Shown: positions 9,028-17,643, numbered from the stretch's first letter. The stretch: 24,060 nt of DNA from Candidatus Zixiibacteriota bacterium (GCA_028700875.1 JAQVRW010000003.1:1-24060), one strand, 5' to 3'. Notes: generated by a model from the sequence alone, not told the origin. Made by a program: numbers and translations.

Positions 9028-12000
9028 ATGCGCTTCACGGAACATGTAGATGTCCCAGATAGCCTACTTAAGGCACAGGAAGATGAAAAGCTGGTCATCT
9101 TTGCGGGTGCGGGTGTATCAATGTCCCCGCCGACAAATCTGCCCAGCTTTGAATCGCTGTGCAAGGCAGTTGAACGTGAAACCAGGCAGGAGCGCCAAAC
9201 TGGAAGCAACCACAAACCAATCGAAACCATAGATCAATTCCTTGGTCGTATGGAAACGAATGGCGTCCGGATTCGAGGAATAATAAGCCAAATCATCAAC
9301 CCAGAGAATTCCCAGCCTAATGATTTCCATAGACAGATAATCCGGCTTTTTGCCAAAACGAGTCCCCTCAGAATAATTACCACAAATTTCGATTCAAAAC
9401 TCACGGACGCTGCTAACGAGTTTAGGGGTGCGGGAACTGATATATGGTTTGGGCCGGCTATACCGTTGGGCGAGTCATTTACTGGAATCGTCTATATTCA
9501 TGGATGCGTTACCAGACCTCTTAAAGAACTGGTACTCACAGACCGCGATTTTAGTAAAGCATATCTCACGAAGGGGTGGGCGACAAGGTTCCTGTTGGAG
9601 GTCTTTACTAATTTTACGGTACTCTTCTTGGGATATAGCCATAATGACCAAATTATGGCATACCTTTCTCGCGGGTTGCCTCCCGGAACTGAGCGTTTTG
9701 CACTCACGCCGAATGATGAAATTGAAAAATGGAAAATGCTACAAATTGAACCGATTCCATACCCGTTACAGGAGGGTGATGAACGACATAAATGTGAAAC
9801 AGATGCCGTAAGAACATGGGCCAAACATACTCAGATGGATCTAGTCCATCACAAGGAGGAAATTGCCCAAATCGTCGTTGCGGGGCCGCCGCGAGATGGT
9901 GTGCAAAGCGATTATCTTCTATTTTCCCTGCGGGAATTATCCACAGCCAAGATGTTCATCGGCAGGGCCCGTGCCGTTGAATGGGTAATGTGGTTCGACG
10001 ATCGTGGCTTGTTGGATTCACTTTTTAAGGGAAACGCCGAAATATCAAATGTTCAAGACCTATTGGCTATCTGGCTCACTGATAACTATGTTCTGCAGCA
10101 TTCAGACACCATACTCTCTTTGGTAAACCGTCATGGCGGTAGATTGAACCCCCGTATATGGCGTTTGATAGCATGGCAGGCGGCATATGCCAATACGCGC
10201 CCAGAACCTGCTGTCCTCGGCAAGTGGGTAATGGTACTCCTCCTGAACGACCCTGGCCACGAAGGTATGTTCAACCTACTAAACGCTATTCTCAGCAATT
10301 GTCGTTATCCTGATGATCGTAGCCTAGCCCTTCTCCTATTCAATTATCTATCAACTCCAATATTTCGGACTACACCCTCCCTCTTCACAAAAGCCGATAC
10401 CATAACCGGCGCACCGCCGGTTGACTTTCATCTTACTCTTAGGGGAAATGATGATATTATTTGGGAATCTTGGTGCAAGTATTTCCTTCGGAATCTTGAC
10501 GATTTTTGGCGCCCCTTTATCCCAGCTTTATGCACACATATTACCAATGCATATTGGATGAACCTATCAATTGAAAAAGCCAAAGGCGATTGGGATCCCA
10601 TGAGTTTTGGTCGCTCCGCAATCGAACCAGAACCCGATGAGCGTCTCCGGGAATCGTATCAAGTGCTTATTGATATAGCCAGGGATCTATTGAAATACAT
10701 TGTACAAAACCACCCTATGCGGGCCAAATCCATTATTGAAGAATGGGCCGATTCCGGCGTTCCGCTATTATGCCGCGTGGCGCTAAATGCGGCAAGCATT
10801 GATTTCGGAGAAGTTTGGAATCCCGGAAGCAGGTTACAATGGCTTATTCAAAATGATTTCCTGAACCAATCGCTCATCAAACATGAGGTATACTTCTTCC
10901 TAAAAGCTGTCTTCCCCCTTGCCGGCGCAGAAATGCAACAGGTGATGACGAGAGCGATCCAGGCAATCCCATTAATCGACTCTAGTGATAGTGCAGAATT
11001 GCGAAATCGCGTCCGCGATCGCCGTATCTATGACCTACTACTTTGGCTAAAGGAGGCACAGCCCAACAGCGCCTCCGTTGTTGAAGCATTTGACCGGCAC
11101 CAGCGTGCACATCCTGATTTTATACCTCGTGAGCACCCCGATTATGATTTCTGGATATCATCAACAACAGCGGTTATTCATCAAAGCCCCATTTCGGCCG
11201 ACGAATTGATGAAACATCCGCCAGACGCCAATTTGAATTTGATACTTGAGTATGAGGCAAGTAGTCCAGCCGATGATATCGACCGGGAAGGATTGCTGGA
11301 TCAAGTGGCTGCTGCTATTGCCCAAACGCCTGGTTGGGGCTGTAAATTGGCGGGGGCCATGCTAGAAAGGAGTGCGTGGAATAACGATGTATGGGATGCG
11401 ATTGAATTAGGCTGGAGAAATGCGCATATTTCGTTAACGCAGATAAAGGAAATAGTTGATATGTTGCGCAAGTATCCGGCAGCATATCCTAGTGTCCGTA
11501 GTATTGGGACATTACTAGATGAGTGGCTGAAGGAAAACGCCAGTAAGGCAGTACCTTTTGATTTTGCACCGTTGGAAGAATTCTCTATAGATTATTTCCA
11601 TGGGCTCTATACACTTCCAGGGGAACCCGTCCAAGATTCCGGTTGGCTCGGCAATGCAATAAATCATCCTTCTGGACACGTCGCGGAGTTTTGGCTTCGT
11701 GCACTATCCATACGGCGAGAATATGAAGGGACTTCATGGAAAGGTTTGCCTACTGAGTACAAGGAATTATTCACGGAAATTCTGGTTGGCAATTCCTATG
11801 CAGAACAACTTGCGCGGACAATTTTGGCCAGCAGGCTTCATTTCCTTTCATATTTAGACCTGCCGTGGATAAAGGAACATTTGGTCCCTGCTCTTGATTA
11901 CGATAATGGTATTTCGTCAGCGGAACAATGTTGGAATGGTTTTCTATTTTGGGGGAAAATGCCCCCTAGTCTTTGGGACACATTCAAGCCCCTTTTTTCG

Positions 12001-12600
12001 AAGGCTGCACACCATTTGCGTCCGGGTAGCGAAAAACTTCGCGAACGGTTGATAGAATACGCGGTCGTACTATTCCTCTCAGACCCCCAACAAACAGATT
12101 TGAGTTGGTTTTACAATATGGTGATTGAACTGGCCCCCGATGAACGACGAATATTGTCCGATCATATAAAATATATACTCAAATCAATGGATGGAACAAC
12201 CACTTCGCAAGTCTGGTTAGGCTTACTCGATCGTTACTGGATAGATCGATTGCGGAATATACCTGTGACCTTGGATAGAACTGAATCGGGAAGTCTTCTC
12301 GAATGCTTACCATTCCTGGCTCCCGTGTTTCATGAAGCCGTTCAAAGGGCTCGCGAAATCAATGATTTTGACTTCGATCATACTCGCTTGTACTCTGATT
12401 TGGCAAAGAGCAATATCGTTCAGGATTGCCCGGAAGACATGCTCCAGTTGCTCATCTATTTGCTGAGTAAGGAGGAAGATCAATTTCAACATGGTGATGC
12501 GGTTAAGAAATTGTACGGTCAACTAGAGAGCAGAATATCTGAAGAAGTGCTTCGACCCTTGAAGGTCCAACTTCTTCGCCTTGGGTGCAACATTGATTAA
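9028..12600 (+). CDS. Large SIR2-domain protein, probable anti-phage NADase
   Basis: The 1190-residue protein has an N-terminal SIR2-like domain (about 1-240). It includes the NAD-binding FAGAGVS (25-31), RIITTNFD with the candidate catalytic N120, VYIHG with H158, VLTDRDFSKAY and FLGYSHND (200-207). SIR2 domains of this bacterial type, as in ThsA, DSR1/2 and SIR2-HerA, cleave NAD+ on phage infection. The remaining ~950 residues look alpha-helical and Trp-rich and have no Walker A motif, so it is not a STAND protein. They may be a DUF4020-like or DSR-like sensor region, which I cannot verify. GAGGAG at 9019-9024 fixes the start. The gene lies 31 bases after moxR and 48 before DUF58, in the same direction. 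One hand-counted row (12181) has 27 of 60 G+C, well below its neighbours, suggesting horizontal acquisition. Confidence 0.88.
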   Translation: MRFTEHVDVPDSLLKAQEDEKLVIFAGAGVSMSPPTNLPSFESLCKAVERETRQERQTGSNHKPIETIDQFLGRMETNGVRIRGIISQIINPENSQPNDFHRQIIRLFAKTSPLRIITTNFDSKLTDAANEFRGAGTDIWFGPAIPLGESFTGIVYIHGCVTRPLKELVLTDRDFSKAYLTKGWATRFLLEVFTNFTVLFLGYSHNDQIMAYLSRGLPPGTERFALTPNDEIEKWKMLQIEPIPYPLQEGDERHKCETDAVRTWAKHTQMDLVHHKEEIAQIVVAGPPRDGVQSDYLLFSLRELSTAKMFIGRARAVEWVMWFDDRGLLDSLFKGNAEISNVQDLLAIWLTDNYVLQHSDTILSLVNRHGGRLNPRIWRLIAWQAAYANTRPEPAVLGKWVMVLLLNDPGHEGMFNLLNAILSNCRYPDDRSLALLLFNYLSTPIFRTTPSLFTKADTITGAPPVDFHLTLRGNDDIIWESWCKYFLRNLDDFWRPFIPALCTHITNAYWMNLSIEKAKGDWDPMSFGRSAIEPEPDERLRESYQVLIDIARDLLKYIVQNHPMRAKSIIEEWADSGVPLLCRVALNAASIDFGEVWNPGSRLQWLIQNDFLNQSLIKHEVYFFLKAVFPLAGAEMQQVMTRAIQAIPLIDSSDSAELRNRVRDRRIYDLLLWLKEAQPNSASVVEAFDRHQRAHPDFIPREHPDYDFWISSTTAVIHQSPISADELMKHPPDANLNLILEYEASSPADDIDREGLLDQVAAAIAQTPGWGCKLAGAMLERSAWNNDVWDAIELGWRNAHISLTQIKEIVDMLRKYPAAYPSVRSIGTLLDEWLKENASKAVPFDFAPLEEFSIDYFHGLYTLPGEPVQDSGWLGNAINHPSGHVAEFWLRALSIRREYEGTSWKGLPTEYKELFTEILVGNSYAEQLARTILASRLHFLSYLDLPWIKEHLVPALDYDNGISSAEQCWNGFLFWGKMPPSLWDTFKPLFSKAAHHLRPGSEKLRERLIEYAVVLFLSDPQQTDLSWFYNMVIELAPDERRILSDHIKYILKSMDGTTTSQVWLGLLDRYWIDRLRNIPVTLDRTESGSLLECLPFLAPVFHEAVQRAREINDFDFDHTRLYSDLAKSNIVQDCPEDMLQLLIYLLSKEEDQFQHGDAVKKLYGQLESRISEEVLRPLKVQLLRLGCNID

Positions 12601-12648
12601 AAATAGGATGACCTACTATTACATAACGGTCGATTCCAAAAGGACATA

Positions 12649-13551
12649 ATGCAGACGGATTATAGGAAGTATCTCAGCCCGGAGATCGTCTCCAAGCTCA
12701 AGGGGATGGAACTGCGGGCGCGGATGGTGGTCGAGGGATTCATCACCGGCCTGCATAAGTCCCCCTACCACGGTTTCTCGGTCGAATTCGCCGAACATCG
12801 GCAATATATGCCCGGCGACCCGATCCGGGATATCGATTGGCGGGTGTTCGCCAAGACCGACCGGTACTATATCAAGCAGTACGAGGAAGAGACCAACCTC
12901 AAGGCGTATATCCTGCTGGATTGTTCTGCCTCGATGGGGTACTCCTCCGGCGCCACCGCGCACAACAAGTTCGATTATGCCCTGACCCTGGCGGCGTCGC
13001 TGTCATACATGATGCTCAAACAGCGCGATGCGGTCGGGATGGTGGCGTTCGCCGACGCGATCAACCATTACCTGCCGCCTCGGTCGGCGGCGGGGCATCT
13101 GCATAATCTGCTCTACCGATTCAGCAACCTGACCACGGCTTCGACCACCGATCTGGCGTTGCCACTTCACGAGATGGCCGAACGAATCAAACGGCGGGGG
13201 TTGATCATTCTCATCTCCGACCTGTTCGACGATCCGCAACGGATAATATCCGGCCTCAAGCATTTTCGTCACCGCAACCACGAGGTGATCGTGTTCCAGG
13301 TGCTCGACCCGCGCGAACGGGATTTCGCCTTCACCGGGGAGGCGATTTTCGAGGACATGGAGACGGGGGAGAGGATCACGACATCGCCATGGCAAATTAA
13401 AAAGGATTATCAGAAGACGTTTGCCGAGGTGTCGGGGTTGATCGCCGCCGAATGCCGTCAGGCGCGGGTGGATTATCATTTGATTGACAGTTCGATGCCG
13501 TTCGACAAGGCGTTGTATTCGTTTCTGGCCAAGCGGGAGCGGCTGTATTGA
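12649..13551 (+). CDS. DUF58 / von Willebrand factor A domain protein (MoxR partner)
   Basis: This is a 300-residue DUF58 protein with the family signature RQYMPGDPIRDIDWRVFAKT (51-70) and a vWA-type MIDAS, DCSAS (D91, S93, S95). It also has a second metal-site-like Thr in TTDLALPL. DUF58/vWA proteins are the standard partners of MoxR ATPases in bacterial operons, often followed by membrane BatA/BatB genes, which are not present here. An AGGA about six bases before ATG 12649 serves as ribosome site. The gene is GC-rich and matches moxR in style, so the pair was presumably contiguous before the SIR2 gene came between them. Confidence 0.93.
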   Translation: MQTDYRKYLSPEIVSKLKGMELRARMVVEGFITGLHKSPYHGFSVEFAEHRQYMPGDPIRDIDWRVFAKTDRYYIKQYEEETNLKAYILLDCSASMGYSSGATAHNKFDYALTLAASLSYMMLKQRDAVGMVAFADAINHYLPPRSAAGHLHNLLYRFSNLTTASTTDLALPLHEMAERIKRRGLIILISDLFDDPQRIISGLKHFRHRNHEVIVFQVLDPRERDFAFTGEAIFEDMETGERITTSPWQIKKDYQKTFAEVSGLIAAECRQARVDYHLIDSSMPFDKALYSFLAKRERLY

Positions 13552-13627
13552 TTTTTGGTGGCCGAAGGTTTTGGCGAGATTCAAAAAGCAGACTGCCATT
13601 GATGGCGTGATGGAATGACTTACTCGA

Positions 13628-13643
13628 CCCCGCCGAGGCGGGG
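13628..13643. repeat. GC-rich palindrome downstream of DUF58
   Basis: CCCCGCC (13628-13634) and GGCGGGG (13637-13643) are separated by GA. No T-run follows, so it is not a typical terminator. The composition resembles the CCCGCC/GGCGGG palindromes at 2070-2152 and may be the same repeat family. Confidence 0.5.
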
Positions 13644-13677
13644 CGGGGCACCTCGACTTTAGGAAGAAGGTAAGTAT

Positions 13678-13908
13678 ATGGCTTTTGATGTGCTTGTCGT
13701 AGATGACGATGGCGATGGTATCAGCGGGGCAACAGTAGGCATTATCTTCACCAGCATATTGCGCGGAAAAGCCGATGAGGAGACGGACTCGGATGGGCAT
13801 GCGACATTCGATGGGTACGACGACGGAGAGATCGAGGTTTTTGTTAATGGTCGCAGCTATGGGACATATCACTACGATGATGGAAACGGCATAACGATCA
13901 CTATCTGA
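13678..13908 (+). CDS. Small acidic beta-rich protein (carboxypeptidase-regulatory/Ig-like)
   Basis: The protein has 76 residues, is acidic and has no signal peptide or membrane segment. The pattern VLVVDDDGDGISGATVGIIF ... DSDGHATFDGYDDGEIEVFVNGRSYG resembles one carboxypeptidase-regulatory-like or Big-type beta-sandwich repeat: a 'G-x-x-V' strand, then 'TDsdGxatF', then 'gxyevxvnG'. Ribosome-site-like GGAAGAAGG precedes the ATG. No function can be assigned. It sits alone between DUF58 and the HNH-like gene, bracketed by two GC-rich hairpins. It could be a small structural protein or an accessory of the neighbouring gene. Confidence 0.6.
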   Translation: MAFDVLVVDDDGDGISGATVGIIFTSILRGKADEETDSDGHATFDGYDDGEIEVFVNGRSYGTYHYDDGNGITITI

Positions 13909-13926
13909 AGTTTAATGTTTTTGTAG

Positions 13927-13949
13927 GGCAGGAGCCCTGTGCTCCTGCC
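13927..13949. repeat. Perfect 9-bp hairpin (REP-like)
   Basis: GGCAGGAGC (13927-13935) pairs with GCTCCTGCC (13941-13949) around CCTGT. It resembles the GGCAG...CTGCC hairpin at 2016-2037. TTTTTG precedes it and no T-run follows on the + strand, so it is more like an intergenic repeat. On the minus strand it would be followed by an A/T-containing run, a poor terminator. Confidence 0.55.
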
Positions 13950-13977
13950 TATTGGGATTCTACCTCCGGAGCCGCTT

Positions 13978-14817
13978 ATGGTAGATAAACGATCGAGTGA
14001 TTCAAACATCGATAAGAAGCAATCATCAGCCGAATCGGCGGCTGCCGCTGTTCATTCAGAAGATGAACCGTGTCGCTTGTGTAAAGAAATAAAACCCCTC
14101 TGCAGGTCACACATTATTCCAGAGTTCTTCTATAAGCCCATGTACGATGACCAAAGAAGACTCTTGAAAATATCTACTGCTCCGGAAGAGCGAACCCTCT
14201 TTAAACAAAAGGGGATAACTGAAAAGCTCCTATGTTTTGAGTGCGAACAACATATCAACGAGTTTGAAAAGGTTACCAAACGGCTCTTTTTCGACAATTT
14301 CGACTATTTGGAGACGGCCCATCCCAACATGATCAGGATTAGGAATCTTGATTACGATAAGGTGAAGCTGTTTCAAATGTCCCTTCTGTGGCGCGCTGGT
14401 ATCGCCAATGACCTGTTTTTTGAAAATGTGAATCTCGGCCCCCACGAAGAACGAATCCGGAAAATGTTGCTTGAATCGAATCCCGGCGAACCATTCGACT
14501 ATGGATGCATAATAGTCGGCCTGCGCACTGAAGAGAAGATCGGTTTCGATGTGATATTGAAACCAGAACGGGGTAGAATCGGCCCATATAATTGCTATCA
14601 ATTCATTCTTGGAGGGTGTTTATGGTTATTCGTGGTGTCCAATCAAGCCAAGCATTTCCAAGGAAATGACCGCTATTTACAGGCTGACGGAACTTGGCTC
14701 ATGGAATCTGTCCCGGCAAAAGAAGTTCCCCTTGTAATAAAAATGGTACAAGGCTTGCGGAAAGGGGGAAAACTAATCAACCCTTACAAAACCCTACGAG
14801 ATGGAACCACGGAGTAA
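13978..14817 (+). CDS. Putative HNH-like zinc-binding protein (SHIIP family), possible nuclease
   Basis: The ATG at 13978 with GGAG at 13968-13971 is preferred over an upstream GTG at 13939 that lies within a hairpin; this gives 279 residues. A treble-clef-like signature is visible: C32-x2-C35, S44-H45-I-I-P48, then C86-x2-C89 and N94. This resembles HNH endonuclease folds, with His before IIP as the candidate catalytic or metal residue. The rest of the protein has no recognised motif and no membrane segment. Base composition is clearly AT-richer than its neighbours (row 14221 has 22 of 60 G+C), pointing to recent acquisition. Nuclease activity is inference. The strict HNH 'DH' is 'SH' here, so it could be an inactive or structural zinc domain. 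Confidence 0.6.
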   Translation: MVDKRSSDSNIDKKQSSAESAAAAVHSEDEPCRLCKEIKPLCRSHIIPEFFYKPMYDDQRRLLKISTAPEERTLFKQKGITEKLLCFECEQHINEFEKVTKRLFFDNFDYLETAHPNMIRIRNLDYDKVKLFQMSLLWRAGIANDLFFENVNLGPHEERIRKMLLESNPGEPFDYGCIIVGLRTEEKIGFDVILKPERGRIGPYNCYQFILGGCLWLFVVSNQAKHFQGNDRYLQADGTWLMESVPAKEVPLVIKMVQGLRKGGKLINPYKTLRDGTTE

Positions 14818-14822
14818 CGGTG

Positions 14823-15701
14823 ATGAAAATCCTCATCGTCGGCGGGACGGGGATGTTAGGGCGACCGGTGGTGAAACAACTTCTGGCCGATGGTTTCCCT
14901 CTACGGCTATTGACCACTCATCCGGACAAGGCCAAACGGCTGTTCGGCGACAAGGTCGAATACGCCGCCGGCGATGTCGGCGATATTGACAGCCTCAGGG
15001 CCGCAATTGCCGGATGCGAGGCGGTCTATGTCAACCTCAAAGGCGGGCCGACCAAGGCCGACTATATTCGGATCGAGCAAGACGGGGCGAAAAACATCTA
15101 TCTGGCGGCCAAAGATACAGGTATCAGGAAGATCGTTCAGATCGGGGGGGCGGAGTTTACCGTCAAATATGCCCGCCATATCCTGGCGCGGACAAAATCC
15201 GAAGCTGAAAAGGCATTGGTTGAATCGGGGATGACCTATGTCATCCTGCGGCCGTCGTGGTTTTGCGAGTCGCTGCCGCTTGTGCTTCAGGGGCGCAAGG
15301 CGGTTTTTGTCGGGTCGGGGAAACGGTCGTTTTTCTTTTTGGCGGCGGCCGACTATGCCAAGATAGTGTCCAGATGTTTCCAAAGCGAAATCGCCGACAA
15401 TAAAGCCCTGACCATATTCGGGCCGGAGCCGATGCCGATACCGGAAGCATTGCGGCGGTTTCTGGTGATCGTCAAGCCCGAGGCGAAGGTCAATCATCTG
15501 TCGGTCTGGCTGGCTCGATTGGTGGCGATGACGTCGTTCAGCAAAGGTCTCAAGGCGGCGGTCGACCTGATGGCCTTCTTCGATAAACATGATGATGCCG
15601 ATGTCGAATTTCCACCCGATGAAGCCGACCGGTTATTCGGGCGATCCCGGACGACGGTCGATGAATGGGCCAAGGCATATAAAGCTGGAATTCAGACGTA
15701 A
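14823..15701 (+). CDS. NmrA-like / atypical short-chain NAD(P)-binding protein
   Basis: This is an atypical SDR-fold protein of 292 residues. The Rossmann motif GGTGMLG is at residues 7-13, followed by a first strand-helix, LLTTHPDKA, and the GDVGDIDSLRAAIAGCEAVY segment typical of NmrA/NDUFA9-like proteins. VQIGGAEF and VILRPSWFCESL follow. Such proteins serve as NAD(P)-binding oxidoreductases or redox sensors; the substrate is unknown. The start at ATG 14823 (GTG 14820 also in frame) is supported by GGAG within the end of the preceding gene and by the Rossmann motif beginning immediately. It begins five bases after the HNH-like gene yet is GC-rich like the core genome. It ends three bases before the deacetylase gene. 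Confidence 0.85.
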   Translation: MKILIVGGTGMLGRPVVKQLLADGFPLRLLTTHPDKAKRLFGDKVEYAAGDVGDIDSLRAAIAGCEAVYVNLKGGPTKADYIRIEQDGAKNIYLAAKDTGIRKIVQIGGAEFTVKYARHILARTKSEAEKALVESGMTYVILRPSWFCESLPLVLQGRKAVFVGSGKRSFFFLAAADYAKIVSRCFQSEIADNKALTIFGPEPMPIPEALRRFLVIVKPEAKVNHLSVWLARLVAMTSFSKGLKAAVDLMAFFDKHDDADVEFPPDEADRLFGRSRTTVDEWAKAYKAGIQT

Positions 15702-15704
15702 TAT

Positions 15705-16643
15705 ATGGTTGGTCTTATATATCATGACCTGTTCCTGAAGCATCTTGAGGGATTTCCCCACGTGGAACGGCCGGAACGGCTGCAGGCGATCATGGACCGG
15801 CTCAAAACCGGCCCCCTGTCCGCGTCGCTGTCGTTTATCGAGGCTATCCCGGCCGAGCAGGCCTGGCTGACGCGGGTGCATGATCTCAAGTATGTCGAAT
15901 CGATCGCGACTCTGGATATCGACGACCCGGTCGTTCTGGACTGGGGGGATACTATCGCGACTATCGCCACGCCGCAGGCGGCGCTGTACGCCACCGGGGC
16001 GGGCGTGCAAGCGGCGCGACTCGTGCTGGAGGGGACGCTGCCGTCGGTTTTCTGCGCGGTCCGTCCGCCGGGACATCATGCGGAAGCCGATCGGGCCATG
16101 GGATTTTGCGTTTTCAATAATACCGCCGTGGCGGCCGCGGACCTGCTGGAACACGGCGGCCTGACCAGAGTGGCCATTGTCGATTGGGATGTTCATCACG
16201 GCAACGGCACGGAGCGGATGTTTGCCGATGACGACCGCGTGTTATATATCAGCCTGCATCAGTTTCCGCATTACCCCGGCACCGGCAGCGAAGCCATGCG
16301 CGGCCGGGGCAAGGGGGAAGGGTACACGCTCAATATCCCGATGGGGGCCGGAGCGGGCGATAAGGAATACCGGCTCGCCTTTTCGGAGCGAGTCATCCCG
16401 GCGTTGGATTCGTTCAAACCGGAGTTTATCTTGATTTCGGCCGGATTCGACGCTCATCGCGATGACCCTCTGTCTGGGACGATGCTCGGCAGCGAAATTT
16501 TCGGCGAGATGACGCGGATGCTTATGGCCTGCGCGAATCGGCATTGCCGCGGAAGGATCGTGTCGTTGTTGGAGGGCGGATACAATTTGAACGCCCTGGC
16601 CGAATCGGTCGAATATCATCTGGCCGCGCTGGCCGGTCGATAA
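15705..16643 (+). CDS. Histone deacetylase-fold (AcuC/class II-like) zinc deacetylase
   Basis: This is a bacterial HDAC-family amidohydrolase of 312 residues. Hallmarks are the ERPERL motif near the N-terminus and RPPGHHAE with the catalytic H124/H125. The zinc ligands are D162 and H164 in DWDVHHGNG and D249 in AGFDAH. The transition-state Tyr is Y293 in LEGGYN. All active-site residues are intact. Substrates in bacteria include acetyl-lysine proteins and acetylpolyamines; which one applies here cannot be told. It starts three bases after the NmrA-like stop, so the two form an operon. Only a weak GGAA precedes the ATG. A bidirectional terminator lies 54 bases downstream. Confidence 0.94.
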   Translation: MVGLIYHDLFLKHLEGFPHVERPERLQAIMDRLKTGPLSASLSFIEAIPAEQAWLTRVHDLKYVESIATLDIDDPVVLDWGDTIATIATPQAALYATGAGVQAARLVLEGTLPSVFCAVRPPGHHAEADRAMGFCVFNNTAVAAADLLEHGGLTRVAIVDWDVHHGNGTERMFADDDRVLYISLHQFPHYPGTGSEAMRGRGKGEGYTLNIPMGAGAGDKEYRLAFSERVIPALDSFKPEFILISAGFDAHRDDPLSGTMLGSEIFGEMTRMLMACANRHCRGRIVSLLEGGYNLNALAESVEYHLAALAGR

Positions 16644-16696
16644 TCATCGTCGGGATTTTCGCTCTATTCAAAGCCGCAGAGACCGCAATAAGGCAT

Positions 16697-16728
16697 AAAA
16701 AAGGCCCGTCGCATGACGGGCCTTTTTG
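16697..16728. terminator. Bidirectional rho-independent terminator
   Basis: AAAAAAGGCCCGTC (16697-16710), loop GCAT, then GACGGGCCTTTTT: a strong GC stem flanked by an A-run on the left and a T-run on the right. It lies between the + strand deacetylase stop (16643) and the - strand caspase-like stop (16753), so it can end transcripts from both sides. Confidence 0.92.
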
Positions 16729-16752
16729 TTGATGCAATCTGAAAGACGTCGA

Positions 16753-17643
16753 TTACATGTCGAGCTTGCCGGTGTACAGGTCGGTGTGGGCCGGGCTGAC
16801 CTTGACATGGTTGGCCGACGCCCAGGCTTTCATGCCGGTTTCGGCGTAGCTGGCGGCGTCCTCGGCATAAATCTTGCCGGCGCTGTTGACGCCATAGAGC
16901 CAGTAGTACGTCCAGGCGCCGTTCTGCAGGGTCGGAGCGTCATAGGAATAGGTGGTGTTCGAGGCGGTCGCGATGACCTCACCGTTGGCGCCGGCGGAGA
17001 GGAAGCTTCCCGCCTGGCAGGCGTCGATGGTGATATTCTTCTTGGTGCAGTTGGCGCCGTTGATGTACTGCATGACGAAGGCGTTGGTGATGTAATACAG
17101 GTCGGTCGAAATGAGGCAGGAGCCATAGGGATTGTACTTGGCGCCGTGGCCGGAATAGGCGAACGCGATTTCATCACCGGGAACGGCTTGGGCCACCAGC
17201 CATTCGAAACCGGCTTGCATGTTCGCGGCCGTGGCGTTGCGATCGAGATCCATGCGGATGGTGAAGCCCTGGGACTGGTAGTAGGTCCTCATTTCCTGGG
17301 CGTCGTCATCGCAATACTGCAGATCGTTGGCCGTGCCTTCATAGTCGGAGATGCCGACGATGTAGGCGTACTTGTGGGCCGGGTTCGGATTCGGATCGGA
17401 GCTGCCGCCGGTGTCAGGCGGGGGTTTGGGCGGTTTGAAGGCCACGAAATTGCTTTCGGTCGGCTTCATCATGAACGATTCGATGGTGGCCGAAGGCCGG
17501 GTGTCCACGAATTCGGGACGTTGAACAAGAGGACCAAGGCTGGTCGTGTCACTGCCGGGATCGGTGATTCGGGGCGTGTCACTGCACCCGAACACCAGGA
17601 ATAACGTGCAACAAACAGCAAGCAACATGAAGAGCTTTTTCAT
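16753..17643 (-). CDS. Caspase-fold (peptidase C14 / metacaspase-like) lipoprotein
   Basis: The 296-residue protein has an N-terminal lipoprotein signal: MKK, a hydrophobic core and the lipobox VFGC with Cys20. A Pro/Ser-rich linker (about 35-90) follows, then a caspase-fold p20-like domain from HKYAYIVGISDY (90) to the end. The catalytic dyad is visible: H166 in AYSGHG and C209 in IDACQAG. NDLQYCDDDAQEM matches the conserved early motif. It should be an extracytoplasmic, membrane-tethered cysteine protease, with Arg/Lys or other specificity unknown. GGAGGAGG at 17649-17657 (read on the minus strand) is an excellent ribosome site. Its transcript probably ends at the bidirectional terminator. 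The next gene upstream is the secreted 847-residue protein, about 310 bases away. Confidence 0.92.
   Translation of the reverse strand: MKKLFMLLAVCCTLFLVFGCSDTPRITDPGSDTTSLGPLVQRPEFVDTRPSATIESFMMKPTESNFVAFKPPKPPPDTGGSSDPNPNPAHKYAYIVGISDYEGTANDLQYCDDDAQEMRTYYQSQGFTIRMDLDRNATAANMQAGFEWLVAQAVPGDEIAFAYSGHGAKYNPYGSCLISTDLYYITNAFVMQYINGANCTKKNITIDACQAGSFLSAGANGEVIATASNTTYSYDAPTLQNGAWTYYWLYGVNSAGKIYAEDAASYAETGMKAWASANHVKVSPAHTDLYTGKLDM

Noticed and set aside
9937..9945. Perfect TTATCCACA DnaA box inside the SIR2 gene
   Set aside because: It is single, within coding sequence, and has no companion boxes nearby; chance occurrence is likely.
15754..15769. CACGTG palindrome resembling parS at the start of the deacetylase gene
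   Set aside because: Only 10 of 16 positions match the parS consensus and the site is inside coding sequence.
16726..17604. 292-codon + strand open frame opposite the caspase-like gene
   Set aside because: It is an antisense shadow; the minus-strand frame has a lipobox, the catalytic dyad and a strong ribosome site.
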